Assembly: GCF_025642785.1 (NCBI RefSeq)
Contig: NZ_JANZKU010000021.1
Span: 21,868 to 85,867, forward strand
Reading direction: 5' to 3'
Source: Pseudomonas sp. RIT-PI-AD
Lineage (GTDB): Bacteria > Pseudomonadota > Gammaproteobacteria > Pseudomonadales > Pseudomonadaceae
DNA length: 64,000 bases
The position numbers and the translations under genes are program-made. The first letter of the stretch is position 1. Each line of letters opens with the position of its first letter. The notes under the pieces were generated by a model. That model saw only the letters and a program-made list of their open reading frames with translations. It ran no database searches and was not told the DNA's origin. Positions 16,551-26,171 of this stretch are shown here, piece by piece.

Positions 16551-18509
16551 ATGAGTTTCTACCAAGGATTCCGCCGCCTGCTGCTGTGCGGCTCGCTGTG
16601 TGCCAGCACCTCCCTCTTCGCTCAACCGGCCCTGTTGGACGTCCGGATCGATTCGACCTTGCCGGGTTCCGCCGAAACCGATCCGCCGCGGGACGAACCG
16701 GTGGCCGGGAACCCGCTCGCGAGCGGGCCGGACGGGGCGGGATCGATCGAGGCTTCCCACGCGGACCCGAACCCGGACGAGGCCGCGGACGAAGACAGGC
16801 CTTCGGCCGAGGTGCCGGTGCCCGACGACGCGCCGGCACCGAGCGATGACTCGCGCAAGGGGCGCGCCCGCGTCGCCCAGGCCCACGCCGCGCTGAAGGC
16901 CAACATCGAGGCCTATATCGGCAGCCTCGGCGAGCGCGACGAAAACGGCCTCCAGCGCTACCGGCGCAGCGCCGAGCATCAGGCGGAGCTGGCGGCCCAG
17001 GCCCTCGGCTATTACCAGGCACGCATCAGCAGCCGAGTCGATACCGGCAAGGCGCCCACCCTGCACCTCGACGTGGTGCCAGGCGAGCCGGTGCACCTGC
17101 GCCAGGTTACGTTGCGGGTGAACGGCGAGGCGGCGGCGCTCAAAGGCTTCCAGGTCCCCGGCGGCAAGCAGTTGCAACCCGGCGCCCAGCTCGACCACGG
17201 GGCCTACGAGGGGGCGAAGAAACTCATCGAAAACCAGGCCGCGCGCTATGGCTTCTTCGCCGGGCGCTTCGTCAGCCAGCAATTGCGCATCGATCCGCGG
17301 GCGGGCGTCGCCGACATCGAGCTGATCTATGCCAGCGGGCCGCGCTACCGCTTCGGCGCGGTGACCTTCCAGGGCGAGAACCCTTTCCTGCCCAGTCTGT
17401 TGGCGCGGATGGTGCCCTTCGCCGAGGGCGCGTCCTACGACGCCGACTTGGTGGCGAAACTCAACCAGAACCTGCGCGAGAGCGGCTACTTCGACGAAGT
17501 GCGCGTGGATGCGCTGCCCGCGACGGCGGTGGCCCAGAGCATCCCGGTGCAGGTCCAGCTGAGCCTGGCGAAGCCGCGCACCATGGGCGTCGGTATCGGC
17601 TATTCCACCGACGTCGGCCCACGCGCGCGGGCCAACTGGACCCGGCACTGGTTCAACCCCCAGGGGCATAGCCTGGGCGCGGAGGCCGAGGCGTCGCTGC
17701 TCGAGCAGAGCGTCGGCACCTGGTATCAGATTCCCCTGGACCCGCCGCTCAGCGACACCCTGCGGTTCACCGCGGGCTATCAGCACCAGGAGCTGGAGGA
17801 CGTGGAAAGCAGCCAGTTGAGCCTGGCCAGCCTGTGGCAATCCAAGCTGGACAATGGCTGGCAGCGGGTGCTGTCGCTGCGCTGGCAGCAGGAAGTCTAT
17901 GACTATGGCGACGGCAGCCCCGACGGCACCAGCCATTTCCTCATGCCCGGGATCGGCTACAACCTGCTGCGCAGCGATTCCGGCATCGACCCGAGCCATG
18001 GCTACCGGTTGCAGGTGGACCTCAGCGGGGCGAAGAAGGAAGTGCTGTCGGATGCCGACATGCTGCGGGTCAGTGCTCTGGCCAAGGGGTTGGTGACCCT
18101 CGGCGGCAACCATCGGCTGCTGGGGCGGGTACAGGTGGGCGGCATCGCCACCGACGATTACGCCGCCATACCGCCCTCGCTGCGCTTCTTCGCCGGTGGC
18201 GACCAGAGCGTGCGTGGCTACGACTTCCAGTCCCTGTCGCCGAAGGACCGCCACGGCAACAAGGTCGGCGGTCGCTACATGGCCGCAGGCAGCGGCGAAT
18301 ACCAGTACCGCATCGCCGAGCGCTGGCGTCTGGCCGGTTTCATCGACCGCGGCAACGCGATGAACAGCCTGGACGAAGAACTGAAGACCGGGGTGGGTTT
18401 CGGCGTGCGCTGGATTTCCCCGGTGGGCCCGCTGCGCCTTGACCTGGCCCACGCCCTGGACGAGCCCGGCGGAGTGCGCCTGCATTTTTCCATGGGGCCC
18501 GAGCTGTGA
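16551..18509 (+). CDS. tamA: TamA, outer-membrane Omp85-family translocation protein
   Basis: A 652-residue outer-membrane protein that with TamB forms the translocation and assembly module, involved in autotransporter assembly and in phospholipid transport to the outer membrane. It has a signal peptide to about residue 24, POTRA domains up to about 330, and a C-terminal 16-strand barrel containing the Omp85 motif region (FFAGGDQSVRGYDF) and a final strand ending in a hydrophobic residue. Odd feature: between the first POTRA strand (LLDVRI, 28-33) and the first helix (about 108) there is a ~65-residue stretch rich in Asp, Glu, Pro, Ala and Ser, making the protein longer than typical TamA (~577). 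It overlaps tamB by 4 bp. Confidence 0.93.
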   Translation: MSFYQGFRRLLLCGSLCASTSLFAQPALLDVRIDSTLPGSAETDPPRDEPVAGNPLASGPDGAGSIEASHADPNPDEAADEDRPSAEVPVPDDAPAPSDDSRKGRARVAQAHAALKANIEAYIGSLGERDENGLQRYRRSAEHQAELAAQALGYYQARISSRVDTGKAPTLHLDVVPGEPVHLRQVTLRVNGEAAALKGFQVPGGKQLQPGAQLDHGAYEGAKKLIENQAARYGFFAGRFVSQQLRIDPRAGVADIELIYASGPRYRFGAVTFQGENPFLPSLLARMVPFAEGASYDADLVAKLNQNLRESGYFDEVRVDALPATAVAQSIPVQVQLSLAKPRTMGVGIGYSTDVGPRARANWTRHWFNPQGHSLGAEAEASLLEQSVGTWYQIPLDPPLSDTLRFTAGYQHQELEDVESSQLSLASLWQSKLDNGWQRVLSLRWQQEVYDYGDGSPDGTSHFLMPGIGYNLLRSDSGIDPSHGYRLQVDLSGAKKEVLSDADMLRVSALAKGLVTLGGNHRLLGRVQVGGIATDDYAAIPPSLRFFAGGDQSVRGYDFQSLSPKDRHGNKVGGRYMAAGSGEYQYRIAERWRLAGFIDRGNAMNSLDEELKTGVGFGVRWISPVGPLRLDLAHALDEPGGVRLHFSMGPEL

Positions 18510-21500
18510 AGCGGGTCGCCCTGTACGTCGGCCTGGGCCTGCTGGCGATCCTGGTGCTGCTCGGCGCGAGCCTGGGCGGGTTGCTCGGCACCAGCGGCGG
18601 TAGCCGTTGGCTGATACAGCGAGTGCCGGGGCTGACGATCACGGATTTCCAGGGGCGCCTGGGCGGACGCTGGAGCGCCACCCAGCTCGACTGGCGCCAG
18701 CAGGGCACCCACCTGCAGGTGCGCGAGCCGCGTTTCGCCTGGTCGCCAGGCTGCCTGCTGCGCGCGACCCTGTGCATCGACGCGTTCGACACTCCCGCGA
18801 TCACCCTGGAAATACCGCCTTCCGGCGATTCGCCGGGAGAGCCGCTCGCGTTGCCGGAACTGAACCTGCCGCTGTCGCTGCGTCTGGGGCAGATCCGTAT
18901 CGATCGTTTCCGGTTGGATGGCCAGGACGCTTTCAGCGACCTGCGGATGAGCGCCGCCTGGCGCGCGGACGGCTTGCAGATCGACAGCCTCAGCCTGCAC
19001 CGCGATGACCTGAGCCTGGAGCTGAGCGGTCATTTGAGGCCGCAGGGCGGCTGGCCGCTGGAACTCGCCGGCGTGCTCGGGCTGCCGGCGGTGCAGGGCA
19101 AGGCCTGGCAGGTGAACCTGCGAGCCCAGGGCGACCTGCGCGAGCGCCTTGCCCTGCAATTCGACAGCCACGGCTACCTGGATGCCCGGGGCGAAGGCAG
19201 CGTGCAGCCCCTGGCGGAGCACCTGCCGGCCGAGTTGCGGCTTCAGGCCGACGCTTTCAAGGCCCGCGAGGACCTGCCCGACACCCTGCGCCTCGAACAG
19301 CTACGGCTCAGTGCCAGCGGCGATCTGCAGCAGGGCTTTCGGGTGCTGGGCCAGGCCAGCCTGCCGGGCGAGGGCGGCCCGCTGGCGCTGGCCCTGGAGG
19401 CGCAGGCGACGACCACGGGCGCCGATATCCAGCGCCTCGCCCTGGCGGCGGACGAAAGCCATCGGCTCGAGCTCAATGGGCGCCTGGACTGGAGCGCCGG
19501 CCTGGTCGCCGATGCGCGCCTGGACTGGCAGGACTTCCCCTGGCTGCGCCTGTATCCGCTGGCCGAGGCACCGCCGGTGGCCGTGCGCCGTTTGCAGGCC
19601 AGCCTGCATTATGCGGACGACGCCTATCGCGGCCGTTTCGATGCCGACCTGCACGGCCCGGCGGGGGATTTCAGCCTGGGCAGCCCGGTGCAGGGCGACT
19701 TGCGAAAGGTCAGCCTCGATGCCTTGCGCCTGGTCGCCGGCCAGGGCAAGGCCGACGGCCGCCTGCGGATCGACTTCGCCGACGGGATCGTCTGGGACAC
19801 CGCGTTGAAGCTGAGCGACCTCGACCCGGCCTATTGGCTCGCCGAGTTGCCCGGACGCCTGGCCGGCACCCTCGACAGCCAGGGTGACTACCGTGGCGGC
19901 AAACTCGCCCTGCAAGCCGCCCTCGACGTCAAGGGGCGCCTGCGCGGGCAGCCGGCCGACCTGCGGGCGAAAGCCCACGGCGCCGACGCCAATTGGAACC
20001 TGAGCGAGGTGCAGCTACGTCTGGGCGACAACCGCATCAGCGGCGCCGGGAGCCTGGACCGACGCCTCGGCGGACGCTTCGACCTGGCCTTGAACCGTCT
20101 CGGCCAACTCTGGCCGGGGCTGGATGGCCAGGCCAGCGGCCGGCTCGACCTGAGCGGCACGGCGCAGGCGCCGGAAGGGGTATTGGGCCTGACCGGCCAA
20201 GGTCTGGGTTACGCCGATAACCGGCTGCAACGCCTGGTGGTGGATGCCCGCCTGGACGCCAACCGGCGCGGCCGTGTGCAACTCGACGCCCGCAACCTGC
20301 GTGCCGGCGACACCGCCCTGGGCGACGTCAGCCTGCGCGCTCAGGGCGATCCGCTCCGGCAGGCGCTCGAGCTGCGTCTGCAAGGCCCGCTGCTGAACGT
20401 CGCCGCCAGCCTCGACGGTCGTCGCGAGGGCGGCGCCTGGCTCGGCCGCCTGGCCAGCGGCGACGTCGAAGGCGCTGGCCAGCGCTGGCGCCTAGAGCAG
20501 GCGGCGCCCCTGCGCCGTAGCGCGGAGGGTCGGATCACCTTCGGCGCCCATTGCTGGCGCAACGGCGCGGCCAGCCTGTGCGCCGGCGAGCAACGCCTGG
20601 CGCCGGAGCCGCAGCTCAGCTACCGCCTGCGGGATTTCCCGCTGGCCAGCCTCGGGCGCTGGCTGCCCGACGACTTCGCCTGGCAGGGGATGCTGGACGC
20701 CGAACTCGAAGTGGCGCTGCCGGCCGGCGGACCCCAGGGGCACGTCACCCTGGATGCGGGCAAGGGCGCCTTGCGCTTGAAAGAGCCCCAGGGCTGGGTG
20801 GACTTCTCCTACGACAGCTTGAAGCTGGACACCCGCTTGCAACCGCAGCGGGTCGACAGCCTACTCAGCCTGGACGGGCCTCGCCTGGGGCAGCTGCAGG
20901 TGGAGGCGCACCTCGACCCACGCCCGGCCAGCAAGCCGCTGAGCGGGCAGTTCCGCCTGAGCGGCCTGGACCTCGCGGTGGCGCGACCCTTCATCGCCAA
21001 GGTAGAGACCCTGGAGGGGCGGCTGGACGGCAGCGGCAGTCTCGGCGGCACCTTGCTGGCGCCGACCCTGGACGGTCGCCTGAGCCTGCACGATGGCCAC
21101 GTCGCCGGCGACGAACTGCCCACGCGCCTGGAAGCGCTGACCCTGGATGCGCGCATCCTCGGCGAGAGCGCCACGCTCTCCGGCGGCTGGCGCGCGGGCG
21201 AGCGGGGCAGGGCGTCGCTGTCGGGCAACCTCGGTTGGGGCCGGGCCCTGGCGTTGGACCTGGCGATCCGCGGCGAACACCTGCCGGTGCAGGTGGAGCC
21301 CTACGCCGACCTGGACGTGGCGCCGGACCTGCGCCTGAGCCTGGCCGACGAGCGCCTGGCGGTCACCGGAACGGTCGCGGTGCCCAGCGGCAAGATTGCC
21401 ATTCGCTCGCTGCCGCCCCAGGCAGTGAAGGTCTCCGGCGACGCGCAGATCGTCGGCGCGCCGCCTCGCCAGGAGGATGCGCTGCAACTGGCGATGGACG

Positions 21501-22147
21501 TGGCCGTGGTGGTGGGCGAGGAGCGCTTGCAGTTCAGCGGTTTCGGCCTGACCGCCGACCTCGCCGGACGTCTGCGGATCGGCGACAACCTCAGCGGTCA
21601 TGGCGAGTTGAGCCTGAAGAACGGTCGCTATCGCGCCTACGGCCAGCGCCTGGAACTGAACCGGGCGCGTCTGCTATTCGCCGGTCCGCTGGACCAGCCT
21701 TACCTGGACGTCGAGGCGGTGCGCAAGATCGGCGACGTCACCGCCGGGGTGCGCCTCAACGGGCGCGCCGACGGCCCGACCACCGAGGTGTTCTCGACGC
21801 CCGCGATGAGCGAGGAACAGGCCCTGTCCTACCTGGTGCTGGGGCGCCCCACCAACAGCGGCAACGACAGCAACGCCCTGGGCCAGGCGGCTCTGGCCAT
21901 GGGCCTCTCGGGCACCGCTCCGGTGACCGGAGCCCTGGCGGAACGCCTGGGGATCAAGGATTTCCAGCTGGATAACGATGGCGCCAGCGGGCAACTGTCC
22001 GACCGCCTGACCATTCGCTACGGCATCGGCGTACAGGACCCGACCAGCGTGGTGGCCTTGCGTTACGAGTTGACCAAGCGCCTCTACCTGGAAGCGGCCA
22101 GCGGCTTGGCCAGCTCGCTCGACCTGTTCTACAAACGCGACTTCTGA
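18506..22147 (+). CDS. tamB: TamB, inner-membrane translocation and assembly module protein
   Basis: A 1213-residue AsmA/TamB-like protein. One N-terminal membrane anchor (about 4-27) is followed by a very long repetitive beta region forming the periplasm-spanning groove thought to shuttle phospholipids, and a C-terminal TamB (DUF490) domain (about 880-1213) with TEVFSTPAMSEEQALSYLVLGRP and a terminal YKRDF. It starts with GTG inside the tamA stop (GTGA), so the pair are translationally coupled. Length is in the normal range (E. coli TamB is 1259). Confidence 0.94.
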   Translation: MKRVALYVGLGLLAILVLLGASLGGLLGTSGGSRWLIQRVPGLTITDFQGRLGGRWSATQLDWRQQGTHLQVREPRFAWSPGCLLRATLCIDAFDTPAITLEIPPSGDSPGEPLALPELNLPLSLRLGQIRIDRFRLDGQDAFSDLRMSAAWRADGLQIDSLSLHRDDLSLELSGHLRPQGGWPLELAGVLGLPAVQGKAWQVNLRAQGDLRERLALQFDSHGYLDARGEGSVQPLAEHLPAELRLQADAFKAREDLPDTLRLEQLRLSASGDLQQGFRVLGQASLPGEGGPLALALEAQATTTGADIQRLALAADESHRLELNGRLDWSAGLVADARLDWQDFPWLRLYPLAEAPPVAVRRLQASLHYADDAYRGRFDADLHGPAGDFSLGSPVQGDLRKVSLDALRLVAGQGKADGRLRIDFADGIVWDTALKLSDLDPAYWLAELPGRLAGTLDSQGDYRGGKLALQAALDVKGRLRGQPADLRAKAHGADANWNLSEVQLRLGDNRISGAGSLDRRLGGRFDLALNRLGQLWPGLDGQASGRLDLSGTAQAPEGVLGLTGQGLGYADNRLQRLVVDARLDANRRGRVQLDARNLRAGDTALGDVSLRAQGDPLRQALELRLQGPLLNVAASLDGRREGGAWLGRLASGDVEGAGQRWRLEQAAPLRRSAEGRITFGAHCWRNGAASLCAGEQRLAPEPQLSYRLRDFPLASLGRWLPDDFAWQGMLDAELEVALPAGGPQGHVTLDAGKGALRLKEPQGWVDFSYDSLKLDTRLQPQRVDSLLSLDGPRLGQLQVEAHLDPRPASKPLSGQFRLSGLDLAVARPFIAKVETLEGRLDGSGSLGGTLLAPTLDGRLSLHDGHVAGDELPTRLEALTLDARILGESATLSGGWRAGERGRASLSGNLGWGRALALDLAIRGEHLPVQVEPYADLDVAPDLRLSLADERLAVTGTVAVPSGKIAIRSLPPQAVKVSGDAQIVGAPPRQEDALQLAMDVAVVVGEERLQFSGFGLTADLAGRLRIGDNLSGHGELSLKNGRYRAYGQRLELNRARLLFAGPLDQPYLDVEAVRKIGDVTAGVRLNGRADGPTTEVFSTPAMSEEQALSYLVLGRPTNSGNDSNALGQAALAMGLSGTAPVTGALAERLGIKDFQLDNDGASGQLSDRLTIRYGIGVQDPTSVVALRYELTKRLYLEAASGLASSLDLFYKRDF

Positions 22148-22240
22148 GGCGCGAAGCCGAGACGCGCGCGATTGCCGGCGGCGCGATGAGGCGGCACCGG
22201 CGGGGACAGGTGGGGCGGGCGATAAAGGTCTCGTCGAACC

Positions 22241-22262
22241 TCCCCCGTCCGGCGACGGGGGA
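22241..22262. terminator. Hairpin between tamB and the converging unknown operon
   Basis: A perfect 9-bp stem (22241-22249 with 22254-22262, loop CGGC) can be extended past one mismatch. It sits 94 bp after tamB and 12 bp past the stop of the opposite gene, so it may serve both. No clear T-run. Confidence 0.55.
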
Positions 22263-22273
22263 AGTTCCACACC

Positions 22274-22993
22274 TCATGCCTGCACGAGCTTCAGGTAGGT
22301 GCGCCGCTCGGTGATGTCCGCCAGATAGCCCTGGTCGCGCATGTCCTGGATGAATCGGCGGGCGAGGGGCAGGCTGGCCGTCGCCAGCGAATGGTCGCCC
22401 CAGTCCACCGCGAGATGCAGGTGCAGCGGGTGCTCGCCGGATTTCGACGGGATCGGGTTGCCGGCTTCCTTGCCGCCCCCGTCGAGCGTCCCGCTTTCGG
22501 CAATCGCCTCGTGCGGGGGGGCGCCTCTCAGGCTCGCCAGACACTCGAACGAACCCAAGTGCCCGGTCGAATACCCGTCCTCCAGGTCGATCACGTTGAT
22601 CAACAGCCGCTTCGGCGGACCTCCCGGAAGCGGCGGCCCGGCCCCATGCAGTTCCTCGGCGAGCCGTCCGATCAGGCCCCGGTAGTCGGCCGGCGGCAGG
22701 CTCCCTTCCACTAGGGGAGCGAGCAGCTGGGCCAGGGAGGAAGGATCGAAGCGGACGTCGCGGGCTTCCCGCTCGACATGGATGAAGCTGTTGAGGAACA
22801 ACCCGGGCAGGTTGCTGAACGCTTCATGGCGCGCGTTCAGGTTGGGGTCCGGCCTGCCTTCGAGGTAGTGGTCGAGGATGCCGAGGTAGTCGCGCAATAC
22901 ATCCAGCATCTCGTCGGCGGCCGGGGTGACGCGGGGGGGCACCAGTTCCAGGTAGAACGAAGGCGGCACCGGCGCCGGCATTGGGTTGCTCAT
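22274..22993 (-). CDS. Unidentified protein, second gene of a two-gene operon
   Basis: A 239-residue protein I do not recognise. It has no signal peptide or membrane helix and starts with a proline-rich segment. A predicted helical middle (about 25-110) is followed by a glycine/proline-rich linker near 117-126 and a C-terminal part with GHLGSFECLASLRG, a His-rich strand (HPLHLHLAVDWG, about 186-197) and a helix-turn-like end. AAGGAG precedes the ATG. It begins 27 bp after the gene at 23021-23914 in the same direction, and the pair are flanked by convergent tamB and a separate reductase gene. A partnership with the upstream product is inferred from the operon only. Confidence 0.7.
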   Translation of the reverse strand: MSNPMPAPVPPSFYLELVPPRVTPAADEMLDVLRDYLGILDHYLEGRPDPNLNARHEAFSNLPGLFLNSFIHVEREARDVRFDPSSLAQLLAPLVEGSLPPADYRGLIGRLAEELHGAGPPLPGGPPKRLLINVIDLEDGYSTGHLGSFECLASLRGAPPHEAIAESGTLDGGGKEAGNPIPSKSGEHPLHLHLAVDWGDHSLATASLPLARRFIQDMRDQGYLADITERRTYLKLVQA

Positions 22994-23020
22994 GGCAATC
23001 TCCTTGTCGGTGAGGGGGCC

Positions 23021-23914
23021 TCACTTGGGCTTCACCCGGGTGCCGAAGAAATTCGTCGCCTGTTCCACGTCGTCCATCGCGGCGCCGCCGATCGCGGCGT
23101 TCCAGGCCTTGCGCGCCGGGGCGTTGCTTTCGTGGGAGAGGCTGGCCCAGTTCAACAGCAGGCGCCCCCGCTGGTAGCTGAAGTCGAAGTCGTACATCTG
23201 CGCGGAGCTGCAACTGGTGTAAAGGGTCCGCTGCGCCTGGGTGAAGCTGAGAAAGTAATACTCGGCGATGCTCACCAGTTGCCAATTGCCCGCAGCGTCG
23301 CGGATCGGCTGGTAGCCGAAGCACAGGTGGTAGGTGTCCATTGAGGTTCTTTCGCTGGTGATGCCCGCGCGTATCTGTTCGCCCAGGGTGGCGATGAAGC
23401 TGCCGAAGGACGCCACGATGCCCACGCCGCTGGCCCAGCCGATCAGGGTGGTGAGGAAGGTGCCCGCCAGTTCCAGGCCCTTGGTGCTCTGGCGGAACTG
23501 GTACTGGGTGATGTCGGTGGGGGTGTAGAACTCCGCCGGCAGGTTGCTCAGCGGCGTCTGCCAGTTCTGCGGATTCGCCCATTGCCTGGGGTCGCGCTGG
23601 TAGCGGGCGGTCATCCAGGCGGTGACCAGGCCGAGGCCGGACTGCAGGTAGAACTGCTGGTCCTTCAGCAGGGCGGCGAAATCGGCCTTTTCCTTGTCGC
23701 TGGCGGTATCCGGCAGCGAGCCGTTGAACTGCATGACCGAGCCGTTGGTATCCGCGGTGGGCTTGAACATCTGCGGCACGTTATCCAGGCCCTGTACGTC
23801 GCGTTTGGCCACCGCAGCCATGCGGCTCTGGGGGGCGCTCGCCGGGTGTGCCTGGGGCGGTGCGACGAAGAAATGCCGCGCCTGGGTGAGTTGTTCGTCA
23901 ACAGTTTTGATCAT
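23021..23914 (-). CDS. Unidentified protein with central hydrophobic segment, first gene of a two-gene operon
   Basis: A 297-residue protein without a signal peptide. The N-terminal third is polar; residues about 147-178 form a Gly/Ala/Ile-rich hydrophobic stretch (GTFLTTLIGWASGVGIVASF) that could insert in a membrane. The C-terminal third is rich in aromatics, with Cys198 and Cys235, and looks beta/alpha mixed. The size and the hydrophobic core between soluble parts are vaguely like secreted or lipid-anchored virulence factors such as Evf, but I cannot establish homology. A strong AAGGAGAT precedes the ATG. Unknown function; probably acts with the downstream product. Confidence 0.7.
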   Translation of the reverse strand: MIKTVDEQLTQARHFFVAPPQAHPASAPQSRMAAVAKRDVQGLDNVPQMFKPTADTNGSVMQFNGSLPDTASDKEKADFAALLKDQQFYLQSGLGLVTAWMTARYQRDPRQWANPQNWQTPLSNLPAEFYTPTDITQYQFRQSTKGLELAGTFLTTLIGWASGVGIVASFGSFIATLGEQIRAGITSERTSMDTYHLCFGYQPIRDAAGNWQLVSIAEYYFLSFTQAQRTLYTSCSSAQMYDFDFSYQRGRLLLNWASLSHESNAPARKAWNAAIGGAAMDDVEQATNFFGTRVKPK

Positions 23915-24074
23915 GATTTTTCCATCTCCTTGGAATGATCGATCGTCACCGCCGCATACAGCCGGCGGCTCCGATCAGCCTAGCGCTCCGAGGGGACTTC
24001 CTAGTCCCCGTCGGACGGGCGGGGGGCCGTGCTAGACAGGCCGCGCCGCCTCATCGCACGCCGCCGCCGCGGAG

Positions 24075-25070
24075 TCAGAGGGTGAGCATGGCCATGGACT
24101 CGGCGCCGTAGCGGTCGCCGACGGCGGCCCGGGGCGGGAAGATGGCATCCAGTTCGGCGCGTTCGGCGGCGCTGAGTTCGAGGTCCACCGCCGCGACGTT
24201 CTCTTTCAGGTAGCGGCGCCGCTTGGTGCCGGGGATCGGCAGCAGGTCTTCGCCCTGGGCGAGGACCCAGGCCAGGGCCAGTTGCGCCGGCGCGACGCCC
24301 TTGTTCTGCGCCAGTTGCTCGACCTTGTGCACCAGCTCCAGGTTGCGCGCGAAGTTCTCGCCCTGGAAACGCGGGCTGAAGCGGCGGTAGTCGTCTTCGG
24401 CGAAGTCCTCCGGGCTTTTCAGGGCGCCGGTGAGGAAACCGCGCCCCAACGGGCTGTAGGGCACGAAACCGATGCCCAGGCGCCGGCAGGTGGCGAGCAC
24501 GCCGTTCTCCTCGGGGTCGCGGGTCCACAGCGAGTATTCGGTCTGGACCGCGGTGATCGGATGCACCGCATGGGCGCGTTCCAGGGTGGCGGGCGCCACC
24601 TCGCACAAGCCCAGGTGGCGTACCTTGCCCGCGCGTACCAGATCGGCCAGGGCGCCCACGGTGTCCTCGATGGGTACCTGCGGGTCGATGCGGTGCTGGT
24701 AATAGAGATCCAGGTAGTCGGTGCCGAGGCGCTTCAGGCTACCTTCGATGGCGCGTCGTATGTAGTCCGGGTGGCCGCTGACGCCGCGCAGCTGCGGGTT
24801 GGCGGAGTCGCGCAGGATGCCGAACTTGCTGGCCAGGAACACCTGCTCGCGCTTGCCCTGGATGGCTTGCCCCACCAGTTGCTCGTTGGTGTGGGGGCCG
24901 TACATGTCGGCGGTGTCGAGGAAGTTCACCCCCAGCTCCAGGGCGCGATGCACGGTGGCGATGGACTCGCGGTCATCGCGGCCGGCGACATAGAAATCGC
25001 TCATGCCCATGCAGCCGAGGCCGATGGCGGAAATCTGCGGTCCGTTGTGACCGAGGCGGCGGGTTTTCAT
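24075..25070 (-). CDS. Aldo/keto reductase
   Basis: A 331-residue AKR of the YakC/AKR13-like group: a (beta/alpha)8 NADPH-dependent carbonyl reductase with catalytic Asp52, Tyr57 (DTADMYG), Lys82 (ASKFG) and His126 (YYQHRID). The cofactor-binding [13 protein letters not shown] is near the C-terminus. The start at 25070 gives the standard MKTRRLG; an upstream in-frame ATG at 25154 would overlap the operator region and add non-family sequence. It is divergent from a LysR gene with a 112-bp gap carrying a clear inverted repeat, so it is probably that regulator's target. Physiological substrate unknown, likely a reactive aldehyde. Confidence 0.88.
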   Translation of the reverse strand: MKTRRLGHNGPQISAIGLGCMGMSDFYVAGRDDRESIATVHRALELGVNFLDTADMYGPHTNEQLVGQAIQGKREQVFLASKFGILRDSANPQLRGVSGHPDYIRRAIEGSLKRLGTDYLDLYYQHRIDPQVPIEDTVGALADLVRAGKVRHLGLCEVAPATLERAHAVHPITAVQTEYSLWTRDPEENGVLATCRRLGIGFVPYSPLGRGFLTGALKSPEDFAEDDYRRFSPRFQGENFARNLELVHKVEQLAQNKGVAPAQLALAWVLAQGEDLLPIPGTKRRRYLKENVAAVDLELSAAERAELDAIFPPRAAVGDRYGAESMAMLTL

Positions 25071-25088
25071 CGGAGGCACTCCTGTGGT

Positions 25089-25116
25089 TGAACAAGCCGA
25101 CATTGTCAATTGTTCA
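25089..25116. promoter_or_regulatory. Putative LysR operator between the reductase and its regulator
   Basis: A perfect inverted repeat TGAACAA (25089-25095) / TTGTTCA (25110-25116) surrounds a second small palindrome ATTGTCAAT (25102-25110). It lies 19 bp upstream of the reductase start and 67 bp upstream of the LysR start, the usual place for a shared LysR-type site. Confidence 0.5.
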
Positions 25117-25182
25117 GGGCGGTGAGATAAACCGCGTATCGGTGTTTTCACCATTCGTGATTTCTAAACAAAAGAGGGCGCC

Positions 25183-26103
25183 ATGGACCGCGTGCTGGCC
25201 ATGCAGGTATTCACCCGTATCGTCGAGCTGGGGGCCTTCGGCAAGGCGGCCGATAGCCTGGGCCTGTCGCGGGCCTCGGTGACCACCCTGGTCAAGCAAC
25301 TGGAAAGCCATCTCGGCGTGCAACTGTTGCAGCGCACCACCCGCCAGGTCAGCGCGACCCTGGACGGGCGGGCCTACTACGAGCGCTGCCTGCGCCTGCT
25401 GGCGGATATAGAGGAAGCGGAGTCGTTCTTCTCCGACACGCGCCACAATCCCCAGGGCGTGCTGCGCATCGATATGCCGGCGTCCCTCGGGCGACTAGTG
25501 GTGATCCCGGCCCTGCCGGCGTTCTGCGCCCGTTACCCGCGTATCCAACTGGAGATCGGCGCCAGCGACCGCCCGGTGGACCTGATTCGCGAGGGCGTCG
25601 ACTGCGTGCTGCGTGGCGGCGACCTGCACGACCAGAGCCTGGTGGCGCGCCCGCTGTGCGGCATGCCCCAGGTGACCTGCGCCAGCCCGGAGTACCTGCG
25701 CCGCCATGGGCGGCCGAGGTGCCTGGAGGACCTCGAGGGGCACCTCGCCGTGGATTTCTTCTCCGCCCTCAGCGGTCGTCGTTTCGACCTGGACTTCACC
25801 GAGGCCGGTGCGGTTCGCACGTTGCGCCTCCCCGCCCGGGTGGCCGTGAACTCCAGCGAAGCCTACATCGCCGCCTGCGAGGCGGGGTTCGGCCTGATCC
25901 AGGCGCCGCGCTACCACATAGACCGGCAGATCGCCGCCGGCAGCTTGTGCGAGGTGCTCGCCGAGCACCGGCCGCTGCCGATGCCGCTGACCGCGCTCTA
26001 TCCGCCGCATCGCCACCTGTCGCGGCGCGTGCGGGTGTTCATCGACTGGCTGGCGGAGGTGTTCGACGCCGAAGCCTGGCCGCCGCTGCCCGCGCCGGTC
26101 TGA
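25183..26103 (+). CDS. LysR-family transcriptional regulator
   Basis: A 306-residue LTTR: a winged helix-turn-helix at about residues 3-60 (AFGKAADSLGLSRASVTTLVKQLE) and a type 2 periplasmic-binding-like effector domain from ~90. It belongs to the large subgroup related to PA2534/DmlR-like regulators. It is divergent from the aldo/keto reductase gene and most likely controls it and itself through the inverted repeat at 25089-25116. The effector is unknown. An AAAAGAGGG lies before the ATG. Confidence 0.88.
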   Translation: MDRVLAMQVFTRIVELGAFGKAADSLGLSRASVTTLVKQLESHLGVQLLQRTTRQVSATLDGRAYYERCLRLLADIEEAESFFSDTRHNPQGVLRIDMPASLGRLVVIPALPAFCARYPRIQLEIGASDRPVDLIREGVDCVLRGGDLHDQSLVARPLCGMPQVTCASPEYLRRHGRPRCLEDLEGHLAVDFFSALSGRRFDLDFTEAGAVRTLRLPARVAVNSSEAYIAACEAGFGLIQAPRYHIDRQIAAGSLCEVLAEHRPLPMPLTALYPPHRHLSRRVRVFIDWLAEVFDAEAWPPLPAPV

Positions 26104-26171
26104 GCCGGCACAGCTTTTTCCGGCGCGGCGTGCTTAAATCGGGATTTATCCGATGACCCAAGGGGACAACC

